Below are positions 34,700-47,049 of a DNA stretch of 64,000 bases, piece after piece. The position numbers and the translations under genes are program-made. Source of the stretch: Budorcas taxicolor (Eukaryota > Chordata > Mammalia > Artiodactyla > Bovidae); the NCBI RefSeq assembly GCF_023091745.1, contig NC_068910.1:177313170-177377169 (forward strand), in the 5' to 3' direction. The notes beneath the pieces are model-generated. The model was not told the origin of the DNA. It did not search any database and worked only from the letters and a program-made list of their open reading frames with translations. The first letter of the stretch is position 1. The number at the start of each line of letters is the position of its first letter.

Positions 34700-35464
34700 A
34701 ATTTTTTAACATTAAAACTTTTAATATTCATTGCCTTTTTAAATTTCATTTGACCTCCTTCTACATATAAAACTTCAAAAAGGAAATTGAATCATGTATT
34801 CATGAGTTTTTGGAGGAGTCACACAGCTAGCAGATATTTGACTAATTATCTAAAACTCCTAACTTTCAAATCGGTTCTCTTTACACCTGTGAACCTCCTG
34901 GGTCCTTCCTTGACATTCAATTTTAAATCAATATGAACATTGATAATTTTTAAATGCCAATATCAATATACTGCTCTTGCTTTGAATATGATATTGATTT
35001 TCTTGTCAAACTGATGTTCATTTGATGATAGCCCTACTGAAACAATACACCTATACAATCTCATACATACGAGGATGAACCTGAAATCAACATGCTTAGA
35101 TGATCTGTGTTCTAAGGCTCTTTGAAATATGAGTACCAAAAATATCCATTACATTCTCAGTGTGAGCTGAGAGACCTCTCTGGCAATATAAACAGTGATA
35201 AGCTCTTTTTACTCCCTGTTTTCAGATAACCCTGTGGTGGAAAGAAATATTGTGAAACAGAGAAACACTATCTGTATTAAGGGCTGCACAACACGAGTGA
35301 GCCCATTAGATGGTCTTTCTTCCAATCAGGCATATCTCTATATTCCTGAAAGGGAATATTTGGGAATGTAGAAAATGGGGGGAAGTCTAAAACATGACCC
35401 TGTTATAATCAATGAAATTTTTCCTTATGAGTAGTAGCTTTCCCTTTCAGAGGACCAGCACAGA
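34700..35464. other. Unassigned DNA
   Basis: I see no gene or nameable repeat in this AT-rich stretch. Confidence 0.5.
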
Positions 35465-36490
35465 GGTTTTGAATATAAAGCAGCTCATGCAGCTCAATAT
35501 CAGAAAAACAAACAATCCAATAATAAAAAAATAGGCAGAAGACCTAAACAGAAACTTCTCCAAAGAAGACATACCTATTTCCAAAAAGCACATGAAAAAT
35601 GTTCAATATCACTTATTATCAGAGCAATGAAAATCAAATCTACAATGAGGTATCACCTCATTCACACCAATCAAATGGCCATCATCAAAAATTCTACAAC
35701 TGATAAATGCTGGAGAGGATGTGGAAAAAAAGGGAACTCTTTTACACAGTTGGTAAGAATGCGAATTGGTACAGCCATTATGGAGAATAGTGTTGAAATG
35801 TTTTTTAAAAATTAGGAATAAAACTACCATATGACACAAACAATACCACTACTGGGCATATACCCTGAAAAAACCATAGTTCCAAAAGACACATGTACCC
35901 CAATGTTCAATGTAGCATTATTTACAATAGCTAGGACATAGAAGCAACGTAGGTGTCCATCAACAGATGAATGTATAAAGAAATTGTGGTACATATATAC
36001 AATGCAATATTACTCAGCCATAAAAAAGAATGAATTTGAGTCAGTTCTAATGAGATGGATGAATCTAGAGCCTGTTATACACAGTTAAGACAGAAAGATA
36101 GAAACAAATATCATATAATAACATATATATGGAACCTAGAAAATGTTCTGATGAACCTATTTGCAGGGCAGGAATAGAGACGCAGACGCCGAGAAGAGAC
36201 TGGTAGATGCAGCGGGGGGAAGGAGTGGGTGGGACAAATTGAGAGAGTAGCTTTGAAACATATACATTATGGTATGTAAAATAGTTAGCTAGTGAGAAGT
36301 TGTTGTATAAAACAGGGAGGTCAACCTGGTACTCTGTAACAATCTAGAGGGGTAGGATGTGGCAGGGGGAAAGGAAGGAGGTTTAAGAGGGAGGGGACAT
36401 ATGTATACTTATAGCTGATTAGTATATGGTAGAAACTAACACCATATTGCAAAATAATTATCCTCCAATTAAAAATAAAAATAAAAAAAA
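35465..36490 (+). mobile_element. Artiodactyl L1, 5'-truncated 3' portion
   Basis: The end of ORF2 (cattcacaccaatcaaatgg, tggagaggatgtggaaaaaa, gtacagccattatggagaat, acatgtaccccaatgttcaa, actcagccataaaaaagaat) is followed by the 3' UTR and an A-rich tail (36470-36490). ORF2 frames are broken. It is older than the 41874-42743 copy, judging by divergence between the two. Confidence 0.9.
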
Positions 36491-37029
36491 TAATTACTTC
36501 ATTGATATTTTCCCCCTCTAGTATTTTGATTTTTATTTTTGACTTTTGGGAGTTTTTCCATCTTAGAGGTATCAAGAGCTCGCATTGATTTCTACTTGCA
36601 ACATTTGATTTCTCTTTGGTATGCCATTGAGACCAATATGATGACTGATAGTTGTTTAGTAACAATGGGATACAAGAGACTAATTCATGGATGGCTATAT
36701 GTTTTCAAGAGTTTCAGTCACGCATCTGAAAGAAGGACAACAAACACCACAGAGAGCTATGAGGCTTATATATTAATGCATATAGATTCCACCTAAGACC
36801 TAGAAAAGAAACAAAATAATTACTAGGAAGATCATTATTTACATATAAGATTTTCTTAAAATATTAGAATACAATTTGAACATCTGTGTATGAGTGGGGA
36901 AAATGTCCTTCTATCCTTCAAAACTGGAGCTGTGTTTGTGGTTTAATTCAGAATAATCTCCTAACCAAGCCTGCACAGACAATGGCAAGCTCACTATTAT
37001 GGCTACAGAACATAAGTTTTCTGCTAAGA
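36491..37029. other. Unassigned DNA
   Basis: I recognise no gene or repeat family in this stretch. Confidence 0.5.
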
Positions 37030-37800
37030 AAATGGTGAATCATTCATCTAACAAATATTGTTGTGAGGCAAAGGGAAACAAAAGTTAAAATGTCATAGTC
37101 TTTGACCTCTTGGAGATTGCAAAGGTGGAAGGCAGATCACTAAACAGGAAACTGTAATGCAAAATAAAGACAAATTAAGTTGTAGAGGAATATGTAGGGG
37201 GGACAGCCAACCCAGTCTTTGGTATTCAAGGAAGGCTAGCAATTGGCTTTGTGAAACATGGAGGAGCTAAAAATATACTCCAGGCAAGGATATTGTTGCA
37301 GAGGCAAAGAAAAGTACAGCACCTTTGGGGAACTGAAGCTGGTTCTGATGAGCTACACAGTAATGAGCAAGGACTAAGTCTGGTAACCAATGGGGCTGGA
37401 AAGGCGAGGGGCTTACAAATCAGGTTAAAGAGTTGGAAACCTGTCCAAATATGATTCATTAAGGGGACTTTCAGATTAAAGTGTCTATTATCTTTTGCAC
37501 TTTTGAATAAGTGTTGGCACCACGGAGACTACTCTTGAAAAATGTAAGACTGTAGGCAAGGAAACACATAGGATGCTCTAGCCATAATTCAGACCAAAGA
37601 CAATGATGACCTGAACTAGAGTAGCAGTGATAAGTGTAGTGAAAATTAGATCGATTTGAAAGATATTTAACAGGTAGACTTTGTAGGCTCTGATGATTGG
37701 TTGGATGTCAGTAGGTAGGACAGAGAATGATCAGGACTTCTGACTTGGGCAACTGGATAGGTGCTGTGAACCTACTGAAGACAGGAAACTAAGGAAGAGA
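37030..37800 (-). mobile_element. Ancient LINE-like repeat, probably L2
   Basis: Text such as attcatctaacaaatattgt, gactttcagattaaag, attcagaccaaagacaatga, cttgggcaactggataggtg follows the order of a mammal-wide repeat I associate with antisense L2. Part of the same family appears at 60435-60890. It is strongly diverged, so the family name is tentative. Confidence 0.5.
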
Positions 37801-37924
37801 TGCCATTTAAATGTATATAAGATACTCTCTGGAAATAAAATTGTTTTTTCATGATAACAACATATATAGTTATTTAAAAGTATCTCAAGTTTCTTTATTT
37901 TGTCACCAATTACATAGAATATAC

Positions 37925-38035
37925 ATTTTACAGGTGAAAAATTCAAGGCTTTAAAAAACTAAATGACTTGCCCAAGATTACATAGGTTGCAAATGGTGAC
38001 AAAAGGACTGAAGCAAGATCTTATGTTTTAAAACT
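37925..38035 (-). mobile_element. MIR SINE
   Basis: Antisense MIR core: cattttacaggtgaaaaatt, aatgacttgcccaagattac, ataggttgcaaatgg. Ancient and diverged. Confidence 0.68.
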
Positions 38036-38688
38036 ATTGCTTATTGTTCTCCGTCTCCCTTCCTTGGAAGCTGCATTAACTCTTATGAGTCACAAGGATA
38101 ATATCTCTAGTAGTATTATCAGTGATTTTTCTAAATGACGTTCTGATGACCTGACTGAAATGATGCTGCCTTCCAAGCTATTCAATCCACTCATCCAGCA
38201 AGGCAATTTCAATTTCTCAGAGCTTGCTGTCTTGACTGAGATTTTATTTTTAAAAAGAACCCCCTTGAAATAGTTTTTTTTCTACCTTTTCCTTAAAAGT
38301 GTTCCACAACTACAGTAGAAATAGATTTTTTTTTCAAAAGTAATAAACATTCAGAACTAGGTCCTCATCAGATAATCAAATTATTGTACAATGATATTTG
38401 CATGACAAAAATATCATGGAGTCTATTTTATAACTATGCATAGATTATTTATCATGGAAATTTTAATGTACTATTCTATTTTCGGTAGCTATTCTCTTTG
38501 TGTTACTGTCTCAGTACCACAAAAGTTTTCTGAGACCAGTATCCAGTATCAAAAGTTGCTTGCTGATAGAAATCAAGTGAAATTCATTTTTCCCAAGTTT
38601 TTGAAATGCTATTACTAATAAATAATGGATAGAATCTTCTCAATCTTAATTTTCTCCCATACATATTTATTAAAATATGATACCTGCT
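38036..38688. other. Unassigned DNA
   Basis: AT-rich, with T-runs at 38273-38281 and 38326-38334. No gene or repeat family is recognised. Confidence 0.5.
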
Positions 38689-38700
38689 ACAAATTATCTA

Positions 38701-38905
38701 TTTGCTAGTAGTAAAGAACCCACCTGCCAAAGAAGGAAACATAAAAGACATGGGTTCAATCCCTGGGTTGGGAAGATCCCCTAGAGGAGGGCATGGTAAC
38801 CCACTCCAGGTATTCTGGCCTGGAGAATCTCACAGAGGAGCCTGGCAGGGCTATAGGCCATGTCATGAAGAGTTGGACATGACTGAAGCAATTTAGCACA
38901 CATGC
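38701..38905 (+). mobile_element. Bov-tA SINE, head-truncated
   Basis: It starts inside the head (agtagtaaagaacccacctg) and carries ggttcaatccctgggttggg and the BovA body. The target-site duplication acaaattatcta is at 38689-38700 and 38906-38917. Confidence 0.93.
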
Positions 38906-39027
38906 ACAAATTATCTATACCAAAATCTAGCATAAAAGAATTCTGGGAAGATGGTGGCAGCAACAAGCATTGAACTCCAACATAAAAACAAGACAGACAC
39001 ACAGAATAAACCTTGAACAACATTCAG

Positions 39028-39080
39028 TGATATTGGGTTGGCCAAAAAGTTCGTTTGGGTTTTTCCCTGTAACTCTTGAT
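39028..39080 (+). mobile_element. Mariner-type terminal half
   Basis: The terminal repeat TATTGGGTTGGCCAAAAAGT followed by TCGTTTGGGTTTTTCC is the hallmark of ruminant mariner elements and their MITEs. The matching inverted terminus is not found downstream, so only one end survives. Confidence 0.82.
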
Positions 39081-39311
39081 GTTATTAGCATTTGAGCAGG
39101 AGAAAGTAGAAGGAAAACAAAACAAAACACGGTGACTCTGATGGAGAATAGGAAAACCCCAAAAGAGCCAACAGCTAATCACTGGAAAGCACATCAGACT
39201 AATTTGGAAGCAGCAGTTAAAATTGAGAGAGGTTTTGCTCAATTCAATATTGGATAAATGGAAGGAGTCCATGAGGAGAGCCAAAACAGTTGAAGTCTAG
39301 CCAGCCCTAAG
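39081..39311. other. Unassigned, possibly old L1 5' region
   Basis: The DNA around the mariner end (gggaagatggtggcagcaac at 38945; tgtctg-type words later) hints at an L1 5' region, but I cannot confirm it. Confidence 0.35.
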
Positions 39312-39344
39312 ACTCCATGCACTCTTTAAAAAAAAAAAAACAAA

Positions 39345-39424
39345 ACAAAACTTTAATTTATATTAGAGTACAGCAGATCAACAATGTTGTGATAGTTTCA
39401 GGTGCACAGCAAGCGGACTTAGCT

Positions 39425-39478
<54 letters not shown>

Positions 39479-39767
39479 ATTCTCTTCTCTCACCCAGGTT
39501 ACCACATAACATTGAGCAGAGTTCCCTGTGCAATATAATAGGGCCAGTTGATTATCCATTTTAAATATAGCAGTGTGTACATATCGATCTCAAACTTCCT
39601 AACTACTCCTTCCCCCCATTCTTCCCCTGGCAACCATAAATGTGCTAAGTCTGTGAGTCTTTTTCTGTCTTGTAAATGAGTTCATTTGTATCATTTTTTT
39701 TTAGAGTCGACATATAAGGGATGCCATATGATATTTCTCCTTTTCTGTTTGACTTTCTTCACAGAGA
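39345..39767 (-). mobile_element. Cetartiodactyl L1 3' end
   Basis: On plus it reads antisense: gttgtgatagtttcaggtgc, gcagagttccctgtgcaata, tagcagtgtgtacatatcga, agagtcgacatataagggat. It contains an AT microsatellite. Non-coding 3' UTR with the last bases of ORF2. Confidence 0.88.
39427..39476. repeat. (AT)n microsatellite
   Basis: About 25 AT units inside the antisense L1 3' UTR. Probably length-variable. Confidence 0.97.
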
Positions 39768-39769
39768 CT

Positions 39770-40115
39770 CCATTCCCTCTTTTCTTTTCAGTTTTTATGA
39801 ATTTGTTTAATTTTGGTTGCATTGAGTCTTTGTTGCTGCACAGGCTTTCTCTAGTTGTGGTGAGCAGGGGCTACTCTGTTGCAGTGTGCAGGCTTTTCCT
39901 TGCGGTAACTTCTCTTCCTGCCAAGAAGAGCTTCAGTAGTTGTGGCGCACAGGCTCAGTAGTTGCAGCTTGCAGGCTCTAGAGCGCAAGCTCAGAAGTAG
40001 TGGCACACAGGCTTAGCCACTCCACGGCATGTGGAATCTTCCCGGACCAGGGATCAAACCCATGTCCCCTGCATTTGGCAGGCAGATTCTTATCCACTGC
40101 ACCATTAAGGAAGTC
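39770..40115 (-). mobile_element. CHR-type SINE, full length
   Basis: The minus head GGACTTCCTTAATGGTGCAG is followed by box B-like GGTTTGATCC, the CHR body with tandem-like 'gcacaggctcagtagttg' units, and an A-rich tail (read as T-rich at about 39770-39810). The head directly abuts the upper 14-bp duplication. Confidence 0.9.
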
Positions 40116-40129
40116 CTCCATGCACTCTT

Positions 40130-40299
40130 GAAACCAATTTGCCATGGTTCTTTTTCGGGAGACAGCCCACACTGAGGAGTAACTGCTGGGAGTAGACTCA
40201 AAAGCAAGCGGGGCATGTGAAACAGAGAGAATGGAAACAGAAGGTCCAGACAAATGTCAGGAAAGAAAAGAGAGAGGGAAATCTGAGAAAATATGTTGC
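40130..40299. other. Unassigned DNA
   Basis: A short stretch between the composite and the HAL1-like element, with no recognisable feature. Confidence 0.4.
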
Positions 40300-41450
40300 C
40301 ATCATTTTGAAAATTACAAAAAAAAATAAAGCAAGAAATGAGAGATCACTGTGAAAGGAGAAAAGCTGTCTAGGCAAAGCCTCCTTCAAAAATTAAGGGA
40401 AAACAAATTTCACATGAAAATGATGCAAAGATTAGGTAGTGAGATCAGTTCCCATAGAAATCTATTATATACAAAAAAAATAAAATAAGGAGCAGGATAG
40501 TATCCTTATGGGTAATTTGTTTAAATGCTGAGAAGATACTCATAGAATAGACCAAGAGGATAAGCAACTACTCTAGACAGAGCTAAAAGACAGTAAGAAA
40601 ATTATATATAAACAATAAAAGAATAATGTAAATCAGTGTTAGAAAACCTTAGAGATTAAATAGCAGTTCAAGAGGGGCAGGGAGAAGATTTAAAAGAAAA
40701 TGAAGACTGAACCAGAACACAAAGTAAATAAATACCAGAGATGATGAGAAAATCTCTTTAAGAGAAATACATGGTGAAAAGGAAGGAAGAAAAAAATTTA
40801 AGTTGAAGTAGAAATAATGGAAAAGAGAAAAAAAATTTTAATGAAGTGATAAATATTTAAGATGGGTTAAAAAAATCCAATGTATGAATAAAAGGAATTC
40901 TTGAAGAAGAAAAATACAAAGTAAGGGAACAAAACAAATACTGAAACTCTGTAAGTCAAAAAAAGCTTTAAAAAATTTTGAATCTATATATTAAAAGACC
41001 AGTCCATGTACTTCCGATTATCAAGTTAGGATTGCCAACTCATATTTTATTAAAACTGTTGGATTTTAAATAAAATGAAAAAAATCCTTTGACCTGCTAG
41101 GCAAAAAAAAAAAAAAAGAAAGAAAGCATAGATATTAAAAGACTTTTCAAGAATCACAATCATGCTCTCTTTCATAATAAAATGGAAGACATTCAAGAAA
41201 GTGAGCCAAGGATTTGAAAGACAAACTATTACGAATGTTTAAATGCAGGAAATATTTTCCTCATGAGCCTTTCCTAAGGAACTTACTAGAGAATGAGTAA
41301 CCAAAGTGACTAGAGATAATTAAACATGTATAATATGTAGTCACTTTTAGAACAATTATTAAACAAGAGTTAGTGTACTGTATGTTATGGTGGTAAGTTG
41401 AGGCAAGGTTAATACAGTATAGCTATAAAAAATGGAGAGTAAGGCAAATA
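40300..41450 (+). mobile_element. HAL1/old L1M-like LINE remnant
   Basis: The purine-rich sense strand includes gaacaaaacaaatactgaaa, ttgaatctatatattaaaag, tttaaataaaatgaaaaaaa, gcctttcctaaggaacttac, tagagaatgagtaaccaaag. These follow the order of HAL1/L1M coding and leader sequence. An A-run interrupts it at 41103-41118. Frames are destroyed. Confidence 0.65.
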
Positions 41451-41861
41451 TATGCAAAAAATATTTTAACTACCTTTTTAATTATAATGGTCATGAGAGA
41501 ATTAATATTGTCATTGTACAACAGATGTGTATGACACGAGATAAAAAAGTTTAATAAGCTGCTCTAATTTTACTATCTCCTTTACCTTTGAAACTGGGGA
41601 TACAAATAATATGGATGAGGTTATGTGAAAAGCTTGTAGACCTGAATTTGAATTGCAAATAGAAGTATGAAATCATGAGGTATTCATATTAAAAATTATG
41701 TATATTTTCTGTTTGCTAAAGAGTCCAGAAGCAGTATCAATGAGCATTCCTAGTACCCAGACTGTAGTCTTCAAATGCCATTCTCTAGTAAAGAGAAACA
41801 GAGTTTCCTATAAAAACAATTGATTCAGGCCTATGGCAGGAAATGTACATGATGAAGCCAA
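41451..41861. other. Unassigned DNA
   Basis: I recognise no gene or repeat in this stretch. Confidence 0.5.
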
Positions 41862-41873
41862 AAAGCTTGTCCA

Positions 41874-42743
41874 CTCAAAACCACGATGAGGTACCATTTC
41901 GTGCCAGTCAGAATGGCTGCTATCCAAAAGTCTACAAGCAATAAATGGTAGAGAGGGTGTGGAGAAAAGGGAACCCTCCTACACTGTTGGTGGGAATGCA
42001 AACTAGTACAGCCACTATGGAGAACAGTGCGGAGATTCCTTAAAAAAACTGCAAATAGAACTGCCTTATGACCCAGCAATCCCATTGCTGGGCATACACA
42101 CCGAGGAAACTAGAATTGAAAGAGACACATGTACCCCAATGTTCATTGCAGCGCTATTTATAATAGCCAACATGGAAGCAACCTAGATGTCCATCAGCAG
42201 ATGAATGGATAAGAAAGCTATGGTACATATACACAATGGAGTATTACTCAGCCATTAAAAAGAATGCATTTGAATCCATTCTAATGAGGTGGATGAAACT
42301 GGAGCCAATTATACAGAGTGAAGTAAGCCAGAAAGAAAAACACAAATACAGTAAACTAATGCATATATATGGAATTTAGAAAGATGGTAATGATGACCCT
42401 GTATGCAAGACAGCAAAAGAAGCACAGATATATAGAACAGTCTTTTGGACTCTGTGGGAGAGGGAGCAGGTGGGATGATTTGGGAGAATGGCACTGAAAC
42501 ATGCACAATATCATATAAGAATTGAATCGCCAGTCTAGGTTCGATCCAGGATACAGGATGCTTGGGGCTGGTGCACTGGGATGACCCAGAGGGATGGTAT
42601 GGGGAGGGAGGTGGGAGGCGGGTTCAGGATTGGGAACATGTGTACACCCATGGCAGATTCATGTTGATGTATGGCAAAACCAATACAATATTGTAAAGTA
42701 AAAGTAATAATAATAAAATAAAATTTAAAATAAAATAAAATAC
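41874..42743 (+). mobile_element. Young artiodactyl L1, 5'-truncated
   Basis: It carries the end of ORF2 (atgaggtaccatttcgtgcc, gtggagaaaagggaaccctc, gacccagcaatcccattgct, atggagtattactcagccat) and the 3' UTR, and ends in an A-rich tail with AATAATAAAATAAA. A 12-bp target-site duplication aaagcttgtcca is at 41862-41873 and 42744-42755. It is the best reference here for the L1 tails at 3490 and 15454. Confidence 0.95.
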
Positions 42744-42755
42744 AAAGCTTGTCCA

Positions 42756-43287
42756 ACCATAGAGTGATAAAGCTATAAAAAGACTTCTAGGGTCATGCCA
42801 AAAGGAACAACTTGAAGATCTTTGGGTATTAACATCTTTTAACGTCACAAAAGAGAGAGAAGCAGACGCTATATGCCTTCTCATAAGGCACACATCACAA
42901 CCTAGGTAGAGTTTATTGCTAAAGACATCTAATCTGAATTTAATTAGTGGATTAAACTCCATGTTCCAGTTACCAATTTACAAAGGACAGAAGTACATAA
43001 TGACATTCACCATGAAAATGCAATCAACCAAATCCAGACAGTAGGAAACTGCACTAGTCAAATGTCTGGGTCTTTCAATAGATACAGTGTAAAGGAAGGA
43101 GTGGGTGGGAGGAGGGGGAAATTAAAGGGGAAAACTGTAAATTAAAAAAGACTTCAGAAACATTTCAAAAAATTTAAATAGAAAGACTGAACTATATTTT
43201 CTAGGGATTCCCACTTGGGTGATAAAACTATAATTAAAAAGGAGTGATTATTTTATGAGTCAAGATAATGATTAATTTGGGGGTAGT
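42756..43287. other. Unassigned DNA
   Basis: Contains a purine-rich stretch at 43095-43135 (ggaaggagtgggtgggagga). No gene or repeat family is recognised. Confidence 0.5.
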
Positions 43288-43298
43288 ACATACATGAA

Positions 43299-44812
43299 TG
43301 TGAAGTCAAGTGGGCCTTAGAAAACATCACTACGAACAAAGCTAGTGGAAGAGATGGAATTCCAGTAGAGCTATTTTAAATCCTGAAAGATGATGCTGTG
43401 AAAGTGCTGCACTCGATATGTCAGCAAACTTGGAAAACTCAGCAGTGGCCACAGGACTGGAAAATGTCAGTTTTCATTCCAATCCCAAAGAAAGGCATTG
43501 CCAAGAATGTCAAACTACCGCACAACTGCACTCATCTCACACACTAGTAAAGTAATGGTCAAAATTCTCCAAGCCAGGCTTTAGCAATACATGAACCGTG
43601 AACTTCCAGATGTTCAAGCTGCTTTTAGAAAAGGCAGAGGAACCAGAGATCAAATTGCTAACATCCGTTGGATCATTGAAAAAGCAAGAGAGTTCCAGAA
43701 AAACATCTAGTTCTGCTTTATTGATTATGCCAAAGCCTTTGACTGTGTGGATCGCAATAAACTGTGGAAAATTCTGAGAGACATGGGAATACCAGACTGC
43801 CTGACCTGCCTCTTTTGAAACCTGTATGTAGGTCAGGAAGCAACAGTGAGAGCTGGACATGGAGCAACAGACTGGTTCCAAATAGGAAAAGGAGTACATC
43901 AAGGCTGTATATTGTCACCCTGCTTATTTAACTTCTATGCAGAGTACATCATGAGAAAAAAATGGGCTACAGGAAGTACAAGCTGGAATCAAGATTGCCG
44001 GGAGAAATATCAATAACGTCAGATATGCAGATGACACCACCCTTATGGCAGAAAGTGAAGAGGAACTAAAGAGCCTCTTGATGAAAGTGGAAGAAGAAAG
44101 TGAAAAAGATGGCTTAAACTCAACATTCAGAAAACTAAAAGTCTTATCATGGCATCTGGTCCCATCACTTCATGGGAAATAGACGGGGAAACAGTGGAAA
44201 CACTGTTAGACTTTATTTTTCTGGGTTCCAAAATCATTGCAGATGGTGATTGCAGCCATGAAATTAAAAGATGATTACTCCTTGGAAGGAAAGTTATGAC
44301 CAACCTAGATAGCATATTCAAAAGCAGAGACATTACTTTGCCAACAAATCCGTCTAGTCAAGGCTATGGTTTTTCCAGTAGTCATGTATGGATGTGAGAG
44401 TTGGACTTTGAAGAAAGCTTAGTGCTGGAGAATTAATGCTTTTGAACTGTGGTGTTGGAGAAGACTCTTGAGAGTCCCTTGGACTGCAAGTAGATCTAAC
44501 CAGTCCAATCTAAAGGAGATCAGCCCTGGGTGTTCTTTGGAAGGAATGATGCTAAAGCTGAAACTCCAGTACTTTGTTCACGTCATGCGAAGAGTTGACT
44601 CATCGGAAAAGACTCTGATGCTGGGAGGGATTGGGGGCAGGAGGAGAAAGGGACGACAGAGGATGAGATGGCTGGACGGCATCACTGACTCGATGGACAC
44701 GAGTCTGAGTGAACTCTGGGAGTTGGTGATGGACAGGGAGGCCTGGCGTGCTGCAATTCATGGGGTTCCAAAGAGTCGGATCCGACTGAGCAACTGAACT
44801 GAACTGAACTGA
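43299..44812 (+). mobile_element. BovB LINE, 5'-truncated
   Basis: It starts in the linker (gtgaagtcaagtgggcctta) and runs through the RT to the tandem GAACTGAACT 3' end. RT landmarks are FIDYAKAFDCVDRNKLW near 43720, with an in-frame TAG just before it, and YADD near 44025. An 11-bp target-site duplication with one mismatch (acatacatgaa / acatacacgaa) lies at 43288-43298 and 44813-44823. Confidence 0.95.
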
Positions 44813-44823
44813 ACATACACGAA

Positions 44824-46752
44824 GAAGCTAGCGGAGTTCTATTTCAGAGCCTCCTAGTGATCCCGTGTGTGTTCACCTTTAATACATGAATAAGCGATCT
44901 GTTCATAGAGATTTTCCATATCTGTTTTACTTTTAAATAAAATGGTTTTATAAAAACCTACTATAAAAATGTAGCTGATCTTAGGAGGAAAAACATCTGT
45001 TTTGTTATTTTGAATATTTAAATAATTTTTATAATGAAACTGTAAATCTTCTGTGACTCTAGTTTTGAGATAATCCATCATCTGACATTTCGAACAATTT
45101 CAGTAAGCAAGGACTTCCCCATTGGTGCTATCCTGCTTCATGGTGATACTCCTACAACCTGGCATGTAGTAAACAATCAATAATATTCTCAAAAAGAATA
45201 ATGACTGCTTTTCAAATTGGCCTCGAAGTTTAAATCTCTTCAAATAGACACTTTTTCATTTGCCAGCCTTCATAAGAGAACACTCCTATTGCATGATAAA
45301 GCCAGCTCATTCTTTGTAATCTCACTATTAATCTGGGGACAATTCTATTTTTTAACCAGAAATCCTAATCATTTGAATAGAAAGTGTGACTCTTGTTTTT
45401 TTCTTATATGAAAAATTTCCTACAGAAACAACATCAACTTACTTTAATATTTTAATCCCTTTGAAAAAATATATATAATAAAAATTTTAATTTAAAAAAT
45501 TAAATAAAAGTAAAATTCTTATGTAAATAACCAAACCAAAACAAGAAAGCTTTTTGTTTTCTGATATGGGAATTTATTCATATGGGAGTCTTAGAAAGTC
45601 AGACAAATTAAATAACATTCATAAATTTAACAATATGTATCTGACTGTATTAAAGAATATTGAAATTGTCCCCCCATATCTATTAGATATGTGTCCCACA
45701 TTTTGTGGGCAGTAGGGCTAGAAAAAGAAAAATCAACTAATAAAAGATTTTATGCTACAAGTAAGTGTGTATATATATATGTGTATATATATATATATAT
45801 GAATAGGAAAGTAAAAGAATGGTATGTAGCATTATATAAAAATACTGCTCATGATATTTGACATTAAAAAATTAAATTTTAATTGGTGAATAGGGCCCAT
45901 AATATGAGTATCTTCCGTATCTTCCAGTTATCACCAGAAAATGCTCATCAAGATTATATAAAGTAGAAAAATGATAACCAGTCTGAAGCTTTCAAGAAAA
46001 ATAATATGTATTTATAGTTATTTAGTTTGATGTTCAAACCTTAGGATTTACTTCAGATATAGATTCATTTTTAATTATGACCTGAGAGTCTCTTAATAAC
46101 TTTCATCATGGTTATTTAACTGCTTTCTACACTTTCTTCTTTCCTTTGTTTTTTTTCTTTAGAACTCTGATATCACTTTTTAAAGTATAAAATCTATATT
46201 TCCTGAATATGACAATGACATTTAGATCTTCTTAAAAGAAAGCTATTTTGAGTTGTTGCTTTTACTTTCAAAAATCATTACCTTTGCCTTGGACAGAGAA
46301 CTTCAGAATAGCCAAAGTATCTAAAAAGCAATTATCTTTGATTTTTTTTTTTCTCTTGAGAACTCAAAGGTATTTTTATCCTGTGCCCTAGATACTATCT
46401 CCCTGATCAATTCTATTTTGCTATTTCTGACATTGTTTCTAAGATTTGGCAAATTTATACTATTCCTCTTAGAAATAGCTTGGCAAGTTCCAAAAATACA
46501 AAGATGTTTTAAAGTTTCTCATCATAAGCTTTTCTAGCCCTGGGTGCTAATTTTGCCAGTAGAGTCATTTTTGCATACCTTCATGTTTGTGATCACAGAA
46601 TATTATTCAAGCAAACCTCAGTAAATATTGGTCAATTCAGAATAGGCAACAAATTTTCCAACTTCATAATGATTAGCATTAAAAGTAAAGCTATTAATTA
46701 ATCATGGAAACTTTAGATAAATATGAAACTTAGAAATGCATAAATGGTTTAT
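44824..46752. other. Unassigned AT-rich DNA
   Basis: No gene is recognised in 1.9 kb. It holds a TA/TG microsatellite (45763-45801) and many A/T runs. The region 45085-45210 is slightly GC-richer without any recognisable feature. Confidence 0.5.
45763..45801. repeat. (TG)(TA)n microsatellite
   Basis: The mixed run tgtgtatatatatatgtg followed by about ten further TA units. Confidence 0.93.
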
Positions 46753-46764
46753 AAGCAGATAATC

Positions 46765-47044
46765 GGAGAAGGCAATGGCAACCCACTCCAGTACTCTTGT
46801 CTGGAAAATCCCATGGACGGAGGAGCCTGGTAGGCTGCAGTCCATAGGGTTGCTAAGAGTCAGACACGACTGAGTGATTCACTTTCACTTTTCATTTTCA
46901 TGAATTGGAGAAGGAAATCGCAACCCACTCCAGTGTTCTTGCCTGGAGAATCCCAGGGACGGGGGAGCCTGGTGGGCTTCTGTCTATGGGGTCGCAGAGA
47001 GTCAGACACGACTGAAGTGACTTAGCAGTAGTAGCAACAACAGC
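46765..47044 (+). mobile_element. BOV-A2 SINE
   Basis: Two BovA units (ggagaaggcaatggcaaccc and ggagaaggaaatcgcaaccc) are joined by a CTTTCACTTTTCATTTTCAT linker, ending in agcagtagtagcaacaacag. The target-site duplication aagcagata is at 46753-46761 and 47045-47053. Confidence 0.96.
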
Positions 47045-47049
47045 AAGCA

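Larger units (their letters stand above)
39312..40129 (-). mobile_element. TSD-bounded composite: CHR SINE joined to L1 3' end
   Basis: A perfect 14-bp repeat ctccatgcactctt (39312-39325 and 40116-40129) brackets one block. In minus-strand order it holds a full CHR SINE and then an L1 3' end, both in the same orientation. This is the layout expected when reverse transcription of L1 RNA jumps to a SINE RNA before integration. One problem: on minus the block ends in a T-rich run (TTTTGTTTTG…) where an A tail would be expected. Two separate insertions remain possible. Confidence 0.55.

Noticed and set aside
37226..37459. 77-residue minus open frame
   Set aside because: It lies within an ancient L2-like repeat and has no known domain.
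39317..39538. Open frame with Tyr-Ile repeats
   Set aside because: It translates the (AT)n microsatellite within an antisense L1.
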